From: CAVVKW01 sp963749035
GTDB lineage: Bacteria; Verrucomicrobiota; Verrucomicrobiia; Chthoniobacterales; JAATET01
Direction: 5' to 3'
Length of the DNA stretch: 64,000 nucleotides
NCBI GenBank assembly: GCA_963749035.1
Contig: CAVVKW010000004.1
Span: 868,001 to 932,000, forward strand
The first letter of the stretch is position 1. The number at the start of each line of letters is the position of its first letter. The translations under genes were made by a program, and so were the position numbers. The notes below the pieces were generated by a model. That model was not told the DNA's origin, ran no database searches, and saw only the letters and a list, made by a program, of their open reading frames with translations. This document shows positions 24,266 through 32,645 of this stretch, piece after piece.

Positions 24266-25657
24266 ATGTTAGCGCGAAAACGGGAAATCAACCTCCAACT
24301 CAACGAGCTGGTCGACGCGGCTTTACTCGGACTCGCTTTCTGGATCGCTCACCTCCTTCGCTCCCATGGCATCGTCAGCCTCGATGCGTCGCCCGAGATC
24401 CCGCCTTTCGACCACTTCCTTTGGGCGCTGGCGATCATCATTCCGTTTGGCCCATTTCTCCTCGAGCTCCAGGGCTTCTACCAATACCCGCTCGAGAAAA
24501 CGCTTTGGAAATCGCTGTCGCAGATCGCGCGAGCTGGCCTGTGGCTCTTCGTCCTCGTGGCCACGAGTGCCTTCCTGCTCAAGTTGGAATTCCCAAGCCG
24601 CTCAGTTCCGATTCTTTTCACCGTCACGGCCACGATCCTTCTCGTTGCGAAAGAAAAGATCTGGGCTTCGATCTACAAACGACGACTCGCCCGCGGCGGC
24701 GTTGCCGAGCGAATCCTGATCGCGGGCGAACCCGCCAAGATGAAGGAGCTGGAAGCGGCCTTCACCGAAACCCAGCGCCAGGAGATCGACGTCATCGAAC
24801 GCATCGACCTCGAATCACAGGACACGAAAGCGCTCGTCGACGCGCTCCACACGCACTCGGTCGGACGCGTCGTGCTCGCGTTCAATCACCTGGAGCTCAC
24901 CGCCGTCCAACGCGCGATCGCCGCTTGTGAAGTCGAAGGCGTCGAAGCCTGGCTCTGCGCCGATTTTATCCGCACTTCGATTGCCCGCCCCACCTACGAG
25001 GTTCTCGCCAGTCGACCCATGCTCGTTTTCCGAACGACGCCGGACATTTCTTGGGCACTCATCGTCAAGGGTGCTTTTGATCGCTTGGTTGCCGCCGCCG
25101 GACTCCTGATCTTGTTCCCCTTCCTCGCCCTGGTCGGCCTCGTCATCCGCCTGACCTCCCCCGGTCCCGCCGTTTTCCGGCAGCAGCGGGCTGGCCGTTA
25201 CGGCCGCCCGTTCACGATGTTCAAATTTCGATCCATGCGCACCGATGCCGAAATGCGACGCGGGGAGCTCGAGGCGTTCAACCTGATGAGCGGTCCCGTT
25301 TTCAAGCTCGAAGACGACCCTCGAATCACGCCGTTCGGTCGTTGGATTCGCAAAACCAGTGTCGACGAACTCCCCCAACTCGTGAATGTCCTTCTGGGCC
25401 ACATGTCGCTGATCGGGCCGCGCCCCCTTCCCGTGTACGAAGTCGAGCAGTTCGAATCCGCCGCCCACCGTCGCCGACTCAGCATGAAGCCGGGCTTGAC
25501 CTGCATCTGGCAAATTCGCGGACGCAACCGGGTGACCCGCTTCGACGATTGGGTCAAGATGGATCTGGAATACATCGACAATTGGTCGCTCGGGCTCGAC
25601 CTCTGGATCCTCATCCGCACCGGGCCGGTGGTCCTTCTCGGACTCGGGGCGAAGTGA
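24266..25657 (+). CDS. Second polyprenyl-phosphate sugar-1-phosphate transferase
   Basis: Like the enzyme at 7.2-8.6 kb, this protein should attach a sugar-1-phosphate to undecaprenyl phosphate. It has about four N-terminal membrane segments (LNELVDAALLGLAFWIAHLL onward), a soluble middle domain (AERILIAGEPAKMKELEAAF) and the catalytic domain: FDRLVAAAGLLILFPFLALV, FTMFKFRSMRTDAE, TSVDELPQLVNVLLGHMSLI then GPRPLP, and KPGLTCIWQIRGRNRVTRFD. The ATG at 24266 follows AAGGA at a good distance; an upstream GTG at 24233 lacks one. Its RGRNRVTRF sequence differs from the NYPYG of the first copy, so a different sugar or pathway is likely. Confidence 0.9.
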   Translation: MLARKREINLQLNELVDAALLGLAFWIAHLLRSHGIVSLDASPEIPPFDHFLWALAIIIPFGPFLLELQGFYQYPLEKTLWKSLSQIARAGLWLFVLVATSAFLLKLEFPSRSVPILFTVTATILLVAKEKIWASIYKRRLARGGVAERILIAGEPAKMKELEAAFTETQRQEIDVIERIDLESQDTKALVDALHTHSVGRVVLAFNHLELTAVQRAIAACEVEGVEAWLCADFIRTSIARPTYEVLASRPMLVFRTTPDISWALIVKGAFDRLVAAAGLLILFPFLALVGLVIRLTSPGPAVFRQQRAGRYGRPFTMFKFRSMRTDAEMRRGELEAFNLMSGPVFKLEDDPRITPFGRWIRKTSVDELPQLVNVLLGHMSLIGPRPLPVYEVEQFESAAHRRRLSMKPGLTCIWQIRGRNRVTRFDDWVKMDLEYIDNWSLGLDLWILIRTGPVVLLGLGAK

Positions 25658-25722
25658 CGCCGAGATCTCCCGCGATTTACCCGCGGACGATCGCCCCGGG
25701 GCAAAACCTTATAAAGCTCAAG

Positions 25723-26964
25723 TCAACGCGGGAGTTCGACGACGTATCGCCGGACGCGGGAGACGTTCCCCGCCACGTCGACGGCACGGACGCGAACGAC
25801 GTTTTTGCCGGGTTCCAGCGCAATCTTGGCCCGCCAGCGTTCCGTCCGCCGGGCGGGCTGATACTTCGAGCGATTGAGTTTCCATTCGACGCGATCGAGC
25901 GGACCATCATCGCTCGCTCTGCCCACCAATCTCAGCGTCTCGCCACGCACTCGGGTCGAGCGGCGGACGAACCTGACCTTTGGCTTCGTCACGTCTCGAC
26001 CCACGGTCGCCCCGGGTCCACGAGCGATCAATTCCAACGCGTTCTGGCCGAGGATAACGTGACCGGCCGTCGTGGGATGCGTCGTATCCCAGAAGAGATA
26101 ACTGCCGGGCAGATTGCGGACGTAGCCCCGGAGCGGAAGCGACGGATCTGAAACGTAAGCCGGCTGGGTGACGTCGAGCAGACCGAACTGGCCCGGAGTT
26201 GCGATCACCTCGTTGAGAATCGAGAACGCGTCGAACGCGTAGATCGTGATCCCGGACAGGTCCTTCTGCAAACTTTCGAGCTTCGCTGCGAGCTTCGGAT
26301 TATACGCGTTCACGATCGCCGAGGCTTGACCAGCGAGGAACGGATCCGTGCGGTAATTCGGTTTTCGCGCCAAGTCGGGGAGATTGGGAACGATGAAGTG
26401 GCGGCCCCCTAGATTGTAGAGAGTGGTCACCGCTTGGGCGATGTTGTTGGCCATCGTCGTCGACAGGGCGCCGACGTTGATCGATTTACCACCTTGGACG
26501 GCGTTGATGACGTCGTTACCCCCGCTCCAAATCGAGAACAGCTTGGTATCCGGCGCGCTCACGATCGGCCCCATCACCGCGTTGAGCCGGTAGGAAAGGA
26601 TCTGAGTCTGAAGGTTGTCGAGCACTCCACTGGTGCGCCCGGATCCACTCGTGCTGCCGCCCCAAGCAAAGTTGCTGCCGATCGAGAAAGCACTTCCGCC
26701 GTTCCGGCTCCAAGCACCGTTGCCGAATTGATCGTTCACGATCTCAATCCAGAGCGGTCCGTCCGACCAACGACCATTCGCGTAGAAATTGGAATTATAG
26801 GCATCCGTCCCGTTCAGGAGGATTCCGAATTCCGCCACCGTATTGCCGCGGTCCGTGAGACTGTCCCCGAAGGCGATCACGCGGGTAAACTGCCCGGATG
26901 CCGCACCGATAGCGGACATCGCCACGCTCGCCGTCAAAAACCACTTCAAGATCATCCCGACCAA
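25723..26964 (-). CDS. Secreted SGNH/GDSL hydrolase with an Ig-like C-terminal domain
   Basis: The 413-residue protein has a signal peptide (ILKWFLTASVAMSAIGAASG) and an SGNH esterase domain. Block I is VIAFGDSLTDRGNTVAEFG with the nucleophile Ser, the Gly and Asn blocks are visible in FAWGGSTS and SIWSGGNDVINAVQGG, and block V is LFWDTTHPTTAGHVILGQNA with catalytic Asp and His. Residues from about 325 on (KPKVRFVRRSTRVRGETLRL, then NVVRVRAVDVAGNVSRVRRY) look like a bacterial Ig-like beta-sandwich, probably for binding. It presumably cleaves an ester or O-acyl group outside the cytoplasm; the context suggests polysaccharide deacetylation, but lipids are possible. Start could be Met1 or Met4. 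Confidence 0.82.
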   Translation of the reverse strand: MVGMILKWFLTASVAMSAIGAASGQFTRVIAFGDSLTDRGNTVAEFGILLNGTDAYNSNFYANGRWSDGPLWIEIVNDQFGNGAWSRNGGSAFSIGSNFAWGGSTSGSGRTSGVLDNLQTQILSYRLNAVMGPIVSAPDTKLFSIWSGGNDVINAVQGGKSINVGALSTTMANNIAQAVTTLYNLGGRHFIVPNLPDLARKPNYRTDPFLAGQASAIVNAYNPKLAAKLESLQKDLSGITIYAFDAFSILNEVIATPGQFGLLDVTQPAYVSDPSLPLRGYVRNLPGSYLFWDTTHPTTAGHVILGQNALELIARGPGATVGRDVTKPKVRFVRRSTRVRGETLRLVGRASDDGPLDRVEWKLNRSKYQPARRTERWRAKIALEPGKNVVRVRAVDVAGNVSRVRRYVVELPR

Positions 26965-27099
26965 TCGACCACCAAAAGCCCGGCGTCAATCACGAGTCGA
27001 GACTTCGGGTGACAATCGGCGCATTCGAATTCACCGGGCGCGTTCCGAGGCCGTTTCTGCTCGCCATCAAGGGCCCAGGCCCCTATCCACACTGCCTCT

Positions 27100-28050
27100 A
27101 TGTCAGAAGTGTCCGCGAAAAAAGTCAGTGTTGTTACCGGCGGTGCCGGGTTCCTCGGTTCCCACCTCAGCGATCGCCTTCTGGCGGAGGGTCACCGGGT
27201 CATCGCCATCGATAATCTCATTACGGGGAACGTGGCCAACATCGAGCACCTCGCGGGCAACAACGACTTCAAGTTCATCGAGCACAACGTGACGGAATAC
27301 ATCTTCGTTCCCGGCGCCGTGGATTACGTTTGGCATTTCGCCAGCCCAGCCAGCCCGATCGATTACCTCGAACTGCCGATCCCGACTCTCAAGGTGGGGT
27401 CGCTCGGCACCCACAACGCCCTCGGCCTCGCCAAGGACAAACGAGCGGGATTCTTTCTGGCTTCGACCTCGGAGTGCTACGGCGACCCGCTCGTTCATCC
27501 GCAGACCGAGGATTACTGGGGCAACGTCAATCCCATCGGCCCGCGCGGCGTTTACGACGAAGCCAAGCGTTTCGCCGAGGCCATGACGATGGCCTACCAC
27601 CGGTTTCACAACATCGACTCGAAGATCATCCGAATTTTCAACACTTACGGACCTCGCATGCGCCTTCGCGACGGACGGGTCGTCCCGGCATTCATCGGTC
27701 AAGCACTTCGCGGCGAGCCGCTTTCGATCTTCGGCGATGGGTCCCAAACGCGGAGCTTCTGCTACGTGTCCGACCTCATCGACGGCATCTACCGACTCAT
27801 GATGAGCGACTATCACGAACCGGTGAACATCGGGAATCCCGGTGAGATGACGATCAAGCAATTTGCCGAAGAGATTATCCGGATCACCGGTTCCGAATCG
27901 AAGCTCGATTTCAAACCGCTTCCTGTCGACGATCCAAAGGTTCGTCAACCGAATATTTCGCTTGCCAAACGACTTCTCGACTGGGAGCCGAAGGTCAAAT
28001 TTGAGGACGGAATCACCCAAACGATCGACTATTTCCGCGACCGAGTGTGA
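27100..28050 (+). CDS. UDP-glucuronate decarboxylase (UDP-xylose synthase)-type SDR
   Basis: The 316-residue extended short-chain dehydrogenase/reductase probably converts UDP-glucuronate to UDP-xylose for glycan synthesis. VVTGGAGFLGSHLSDRLLAE is the NAD-binding GxxGxxG motif, VWHFASPASPIDYLELPIPT is characteristic of the UXS subfamily, STSECYGDPLVHPQTEDYWG holds the catalytic Ser/Thr, and GPRGVYDEAKRFAEAMTMAY the Tyr-x3-Lys pair with UXS-specific flanks. RIFNTYGPRMRLRDGRVVPA and GDGSQTRSFCYVSDLIDGIY complete the substrate site. It diverges from the SGNH hydrolase and follows the second sugar transferase region. The exact reaction is assigned from subfamily motifs. Confidence 0.9.
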   Translation: MSEVSAKKVSVVTGGAGFLGSHLSDRLLAEGHRVIAIDNLITGNVANIEHLAGNNDFKFIEHNVTEYIFVPGAVDYVWHFASPASPIDYLELPIPTLKVGSLGTHNALGLAKDKRAGFFLASTSECYGDPLVHPQTEDYWGNVNPIGPRGVYDEAKRFAEAMTMAYHRFHNIDSKIIRIFNTYGPRMRLRDGRVVPAFIGQALRGEPLSIFGDGSQTRSFCYVSDLIDGIYRLMMSDYHEPVNIGNPGEMTIKQFAEEIIRITGSESKLDFKPLPVDDPKVRQPNISLAKRLLDWEPKVKFEDGITQTIDYFRDRV

Positions 28051-28192
28051 TCCTGCGACCCGTCCCGAATAGTTTTTCACAATCTGGGCACAATCCAGTT
28101 TACGACGCCGATCCGGTTCGCTAACCTCCGCCCAAGTCAGCCTCCCACAGCATCAACTTCACTGACTCAGATCCCCAATACTTCCCAAGACA

Positions 28193-28822
28193 ATGAGAAT
28201 CCCCCGTTCACTTTCCCTCGCCCTGGTCGCCTCAGCGCTCGCGACGTTCACCCCCGCCCAGGCTCAAAACACTGGTTTTGCGATCACCTCCATCGATATC
28301 TCGCTTGAGGCAACTCCCGTTTACAATCTCTCCATCGGACCCCAGCGTAAGGCAACCAGCCAAGACTGGATGATGATCGAGACGACCTTCGCCTACGAGC
28401 CCCAGGAGCGCGGAGTCGATCCGTTTCTCGATGAGCTGACGTTCAATTATTACGTGCTTCTCGGCAACAAAAGCCGCGAGTATCCGCAGGGCACACTTCT
28501 CGCTGGCTCGGTCACCCACGTGGCCGTCGGCCCCGGCAAAGACCTTCACTCGGTCGCCTTTGTCAGCCCGCGAACTCTGACTCGCTACTTCCTCGGCAAA
28601 CCGCCGTCCTCGAAACAGAGCGCAACCCAAGCGATCGGCGTCACCATCACTCGTCAAGGCCAGGTCGTCGCGGAGGACAGCATCGGCCTCGGTAAAGGGA
28701 AGCCGCAGTGGTGGAACCAATTCCAACAGACGCCCGGCTACGTCCTGAATAAGAACGAGACGCCCTTCGCGCCTCTCTTCTGGGACTACTACGAAGCCCT
28801 CCAGAGCACTCCGGGACGCTGA
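28193..28822 (+). CDS. Amuc_1102-family pilus-like protein
   Basis: First gene of the pilus-like operon. The 209-residue protein starts with a signal peptide (LALVASALATFTPAQAQ), so it is exported. The mature part is beta-rich (FAITSIDISLEATPVYNLSI, then WMMIETTFAYEP and DELTFNYYVLLGNK) and matches the family named after Akkermansia Amuc_1102, whose known structure is an immunoglobulin-like fold. The assignment rests on its size, signal peptide, beta-rich pattern and position directly before the PilM-like gene, which is where Amuc_1102 lies relative to Amuc_1101. It may be a periplasmic accessory of the secretin complex. Its molecular role is not established. Confidence 0.8.
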   Translation: MRIPRSLSLALVASALATFTPAQAQNTGFAITSIDISLEATPVYNLSIGPQRKATSQDWMMIETTFAYEPQERGVDPFLDELTFNYYVLLGNKSREYPQGTLLAGSVTHVAVGPGKDLHSVAFVSPRTLTRYFLGKPPSSKQSATQAIGVTITRQGQVVAEDSIGLGKGKPQWWNQFQQTPGYVLNKNETPFAPLFWDYYEALQSTPGR

Positions 28823-28864
28823 TCGAACCCTGAAAATTCAGATTTGACCTTCGAATAAAACGAA

Positions 28865-30631
28865 ATGGCCGCACCGAATCGAACCTGCGTTCTCACCCTG
28901 GGAATGCAGACCGTCTCCCTGGCAGAATTCCAAACCTCCCCCGACGGATCCCTGACCCTTCTTCAGTTTCATTCCACGGAATTGATGGCGGATCCCGGTG
29001 CCGATGCGACTCGACCCGGCCAGCTAAAGGTCGCCGTCGAACAGCTTCGGCAGACCGCGAAGCTCAAGTCGACCAACGTCTGCTATTCCCTTCCTTCGCA
29101 GGCGGTCTTCGCACGCTACCTCTCCCTCCCCGGATCAACGCCGGAAGAGCTCGATCAGATTATCGGATTCGAGGCGCAGCAGAACATCCCGTTTCCAATC
29201 GACGAAGTCGTCTGGGATTACCAAGCCCTCGGCGAAGCGCGCGACGGCAAGCTCAACGTCGCCCTCCTTGCCATCAAGACCGACACCCTCGAGGAGCTGA
29301 ATCAAGCCGTCGTGGACGCCGGGTTCAGCCCTCAGGTCATCGACGTCGCACCGATGGCGCTCTACAACGCGTTCCGATACAACTACGGCGATCAACCGGG
29401 CTGCTCGATGTTGATCGATATCGGCGCGCGCACCACGAACTTGATCTTCATCGACGGCAATAAAGCCTACAGCCGAAGTATTCCGATCGGCGGGAACTCG
29501 ATCAGCGTCGCCATCGCGAAGGAACTTGATGAACTCGTCGAGAGCGCAGAATCCCTCAAGAAGCAGAAGGGCCTCGTCAGTCTCGGTGGTTCCTACGCCG
29601 ATCCAGAGGACCCGGTTTCCGGGCGCATCGCCAAGCTCTCCCGCACCACCATGACCCGCCTTCACGCGGAGATTGCTCGCTCAATCAGCTTCTACCGAGC
29701 GAATCAAGGCGGGAGTCAGCCGATGCGGGCCTATCTGGCCGGCGGCACGGTCGCGATGCCTTACATGCTTGAGTTCTTCGCGGAGAAGATGCAAATGCCG
29801 GTCGAGTTTTTCAACCCGTTCCGCAACGTCGCACTCGCATCCTCGGTCGATCAATCCGCGCTGTCGACGACGGCGCCAGCGCTCGGCGAATCAGTCGGGC
29901 TCGCCGCCCGCCAGATCGGTGACAGCCCCGTCGAGATCAATCTCCGTCCGCCGAGCGTCGTTCGCGAGCACGACCTGAACCACCGCAAGCCCTTCCTGAT
30001 CGCGGCCGCCCTGTGTCTGTTCCTCATCCCACTCGCTGGAATCGTTTATTTCACGAAGGCGGCTGCCGTCCGGAGTGAAGTCCTCAGTGACATCACCGCC
30101 GAGGTCAATAGCCTTCAGAACTTCGCGGATGCGTTCGACAAAACGGTCGCCGAGAAGGACCGGATGGAGGCCATGGCCGTTCCCCTACTCACCGCAGCCG
30201 CCGAACGGCAGGCTTGGATCGCGGTCATCAACGATTTGGGACAGCGGCTTCCAGCCGATTTCATCTGGGTGACCCAAATCACTCCCCTGTCCGCCGGCAC
30301 GCCCGTCACCGTCGGCAAAGCGGCTGAAGGAGCCCGAGCTGGCACCAGTGCATCCGCTGCCCCCACCAGACCGACCCCGCCGGGGCAAGACAAGGATGCT
30401 CAAGAGCCAGCCATCGACGCCCTGCGAATCGACGGGCTCTATCTGGATAACTCGAGCCAGACGAAGGTGATCGACGACTTCGTCAACAACCTCACCGATT
30501 CGTCGGTTTTCGAAGTGAACCCGGGCGATAGCACGACGCTTGTCACGAAACGCTCCCAGCCCGACAACAAGACTTGGGCCTATTCCTACCAGGTGGTCCT
30601 TCCGCTCAAGAATCCAATCTCCCTTCCATGA
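28865..30631 (+). CDS. PilM-PilN fusion pilus-assembly protein (Amuc_1101 family)
   Basis: The 588-residue protein joins an actin-like PilM ATPase domain (about 1-350) to a PilN-like part. The PilM half shows LSLPGSTPEELDQIIGFEAQ, CSMLIDIGARTTNLIFIDGN (phosphate loop), SRSIPIGGNSISVAIAKELD and MRAYLAGGTVAMPYMLEFFA. At 358-363 comes INLRPP, resembling the INLLP motif by which free PilN docks on PilM; a single membrane helix (about 381-399, PFLIAAALCLFLIPLAGIVY) and a periplasmic coiled coil plus PilN-like fold follow. In type IV pili PilM and PilN form the inner-membrane platform. The stop overlaps the ATG of the next gene (ATGA). Confidence 0.88.
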   Translation: MAAPNRTCVLTLGMQTVSLAEFQTSPDGSLTLLQFHSTELMADPGADATRPGQLKVAVEQLRQTAKLKSTNVCYSLPSQAVFARYLSLPGSTPEELDQIIGFEAQQNIPFPIDEVVWDYQALGEARDGKLNVALLAIKTDTLEELNQAVVDAGFSPQVIDVAPMALYNAFRYNYGDQPGCSMLIDIGARTTNLIFIDGNKAYSRSIPIGGNSISVAIAKELDELVESAESLKKQKGLVSLGGSYADPEDPVSGRIAKLSRTTMTRLHAEIARSISFYRANQGGSQPMRAYLAGGTVAMPYMLEFFAEKMQMPVEFFNPFRNVALASSVDQSALSTTAPALGESVGLAARQIGDSPVEINLRPPSVVREHDLNHRKPFLIAAALCLFLIPLAGIVYFTKAAAVRSEVLSDITAEVNSLQNFADAFDKTVAEKDRMEAMAVPLLTAAAERQAWIAVINDLGQRLPADFIWVTQITPLSAGTPVTVGKAAEGARAGTSASAAPTRPTPPGQDKDAQEPAIDALRIDGLYLDNSSQTKVIDDFVNNLTDSSVFEVNPGDSTTLVTKRSQPDNKTWAYSYQVVLPLKNPISLP

Positions 30632-31584
30632 ACTGGGTCAAATCCAATCCCTTCCTGACCGGCCTGATCGCGGTCACCCTCATCATTACGGCCGCACTCG
30701 GCTATTTCCTGAGCGCGGCTTACAGCGATTACACGACGGTTTCCGAGGAATACGACGCTCGAGTCGGACGGCTTCAGCAACTGCAAAATCGTGCGCCATT
30801 CCCCAGCGAGAAAAACAATCAGGATTTCGCTGCCCTCGTTGGTGATTACGGCGTCTCCTACGAAGCATTGCTCGCCGAGCTGACCAAGATGCAGCTCCCA
30901 CTGGAAGAAATCTCCCCCCAGGCCTTTCAGGATCGTCTTCGCGCCGTCGTTTCGGAAGTTCAAGCCGCGGCGGAATCTAAAAACATCACGCTTCCCGCGG
31001 ACTTCTACCTGGGTTTTGACCAATACCAGGGCACGCTTCCCTCCGATAACGCTGCCGGACCCCTCGCCCGTCAGATGGCAGCCATTAAGTCCATCGTCGA
31101 TCGCCTGATCTCGTTCCGCGTCGCCGAAATCTCGTCGATCGATCGCACGCCGCTGCCGGAGGAAAATAAAGGCCCTGCCCCACTGGCAGATGATAAGATG
31201 AACCGAACTGGACCGGGGGCTGCCAAGACGAATGAAATCCCGGAGATCGCTCAAGCGTTTCCCTTCGAGATCTCGTTTGTCACGGAGCAAGGACGTCTTC
31301 GGCAGTCGCTCAATTCCATCGTCACCAACGAGCAATTCTTCATTATCCGGAACATCAGCGTTGTGAACACGGAGCTCGATGGCCCCAGCCGGGTCAGCGA
31401 ATACGAGGAGCGCTCGAACTCCTATCCACCACCCTCAAGCGAGGTTGAAGAAGACGCCGAGCCCGTCGAGGTCAAGGGCTTGGACGTGATCGTCGGGCGC
31501 GAGAAGCTCAACGTCACTGTCGCCGTCGAGATGATCACCTTCACCCCACCGACTCCAACCGCTCAAGCGACGCCGAACCCGTAG
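30628..31584 (+). CDS. Amuc_1100-family (PilO-like) pilus protein
   Basis: The 318-residue protein matches Akkermansia Amuc_1100 (317 residues) in size and position. It has a short cytoplasmic N-terminus, one membrane helix (FLTGLIAVTLIITAALGYFL), a periplasmic coiled coil (YTTVSEEYDARVGRLQQLQN) and a globular tail with a PilO-like beta-alpha pattern (AQAFPFEISFVTEQGRLRQS). It probably pairs with the PilN-like part of the preceding protein to form the periplasmic alignment complex. The ATG at 30628 overlaps the previous stop. The C-terminus is Pro/Thr-rich (TPPTPTAQATPNP). Immune effects known for the Akkermansia protein should not be assumed here. Confidence 0.87.
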   Translation: MNWVKSNPFLTGLIAVTLIITAALGYFLSAAYSDYTTVSEEYDARVGRLQQLQNRAPFPSEKNNQDFAALVGDYGVSYEALLAELTKMQLPLEEISPQAFQDRLRAVVSEVQAAAESKNITLPADFYLGFDQYQGTLPSDNAAGPLARQMAAIKSIVDRLISFRVAEISSIDRTPLPEENKGPAPLADDKMNRTGPGAAKTNEIPEIAQAFPFEISFVTEQGRLRQSLNSIVTNEQFFIIRNISVVNTELDGPSRVSEYEERSNSYPPPSSEVEEDAEPVEVKGLDVIVGREKLNVTVAVEMITFTPPTPTAQATPNP

Positions 31585-31619
31585 GCCTCGTCCGGTAACC
31601 CTCATTACACACCCCAGTT

Positions 31620-32561
31620 ATGGATTGGTTCAAAAAGCACTACGATCGTGTCATCCTCGCGGGGCTCGGTCTGCTCCTCACGGCGGTCGCCGCGTTCATC
31701 ATCTTAAATGCCCTTTCGTTTGGCGAAGTCTTCGACGAGCGGAACAGTCGCAAACCGCCTTCTGCCGAGTATGATCGACCGGACGTCGAAGCCGTTCAGG
31801 CTGAAATTGACTCCGTCACCGACCCCGCTCAGTGGGGTGCCGGTGAAGGCTCGCTTTTCGTCTCCAAGCCTTACGTGCTCCGGGAGGGCGAACTCATCAA
31901 CCCCCTCGCCGAGGGAAGTAGTCAGCTCCACCCGCCGGTTGATAACGAGTGGCTCGTCAAATACGATCTCGATTACGCCCGCGGAGACATTCTCCAGGCA
32001 GATCCCGACGGTGACAAGTTTTCGAATCTCGAAGAATTCAACGCCGGGACCGACCCGACAACCGAAGGGTCACAACCCCCCTACATCACCAAACTTCGCT
32101 TGAAAGAATTCATCCAAATCCCCTTCCGCCTCAAGTTCAGCGGAAGCCCGGATAACGGTGAGACGTTCACGATCAACACTCGTGATCTCAAGGGCGCCAC
32201 GAAGTTTGTGAAGCTCGGCGACATGATCGAGGGCTCCGACTACAAGGTCACGACCTACGAGAAGAAGACCCGCGATAAGAACGGGCTTCAGCTCAACGTA
32301 TCCGAGCTGACCGTCGAGAACCAAGAGACCGGCGAAAAGATCGTTCTCGTTTACGATGAGGAGATTAACTACCCGACCGGTTTCGCCCTCTTCTCCTACC
32401 TTTGGGACGGCTCGGAGCAGAAGGTCAAGAAGAATGACTCCTTCTCAGTCGCGCCTGAGCCGGATGTCAAATACAAACTTATTGACATTTCTGCAACCGA
32501 AGCCCTAATACAGCGCGCATCTTCCGGGGAAGAAATCACAGTCCCCGCCCTCCAAGAGTAG
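31620..32561 (+). CDS. Amuc_1099-family pilus-like protein with a calcium-type repeat
   Basis: The 313-residue protein is anchored by one N-terminal helix (RVILAGLGLLLTAVAAFIIL) with the rest in the periplasm. Around residue 125 it has DPDGDKFSNLEEFNAGTDPT, a thrombospondin type 3/EF-hand-like Asp-rich repeat expected to bind calcium. A beta-rich C-terminal domain follows (IQIPFRLKFSGSPDNGETFT, VSELTVENQETGEKIVLVYD). Its place between the PilO-like protein and the secretins corresponds to PilP of classical type IV pili, which links the inner-membrane platform to the secretin, and to Amuc_1099. The PilP analogy is inferred from position. Confidence 0.8.
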   Translation: MDWFKKHYDRVILAGLGLLLTAVAAFIILNALSFGEVFDERNSRKPPSAEYDRPDVEAVQAEIDSVTDPAQWGAGEGSLFVSKPYVLREGELINPLAEGSSQLHPPVDNEWLVKYDLDYARGDILQADPDGDKFSNLEEFNAGTDPTTEGSQPPYITKLRLKEFIQIPFRLKFSGSPDNGETFTINTRDLKGATKFVKLGDMIEGSDYKVTTYEKKTRDKNGLQLNVSELTVENQETGEKIVLVYDEEINYPTGFALFSYLWDGSEQKVKKNDSFSVAPEPDVKYKLIDISATEALIQRASSGEEITVPALQE

Positions 32562-32645
32562 CCCTGCCGCCAAAGACCTGAGTTTCACCCCCTTAACCCC
32601 ACACCGCGACCAAATTACCCCCCGAACTAGCTGCCTGCTTTGACC

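Noticed and set aside
25693..25702. GCCCCGGGGC palindrome as a terminator between convergent genes
   Set aside because: There is no loop-forming spacer and no T tract on either strand.
27075..27099. GGGCCCAGGCCCCTATCC upstream of the UDP-xylose-synthase-type gene as a third copy of the regulator palindrome
   Set aside because: Only the CCCCTAT half matches; the left arm and the 3-nt centre do not.
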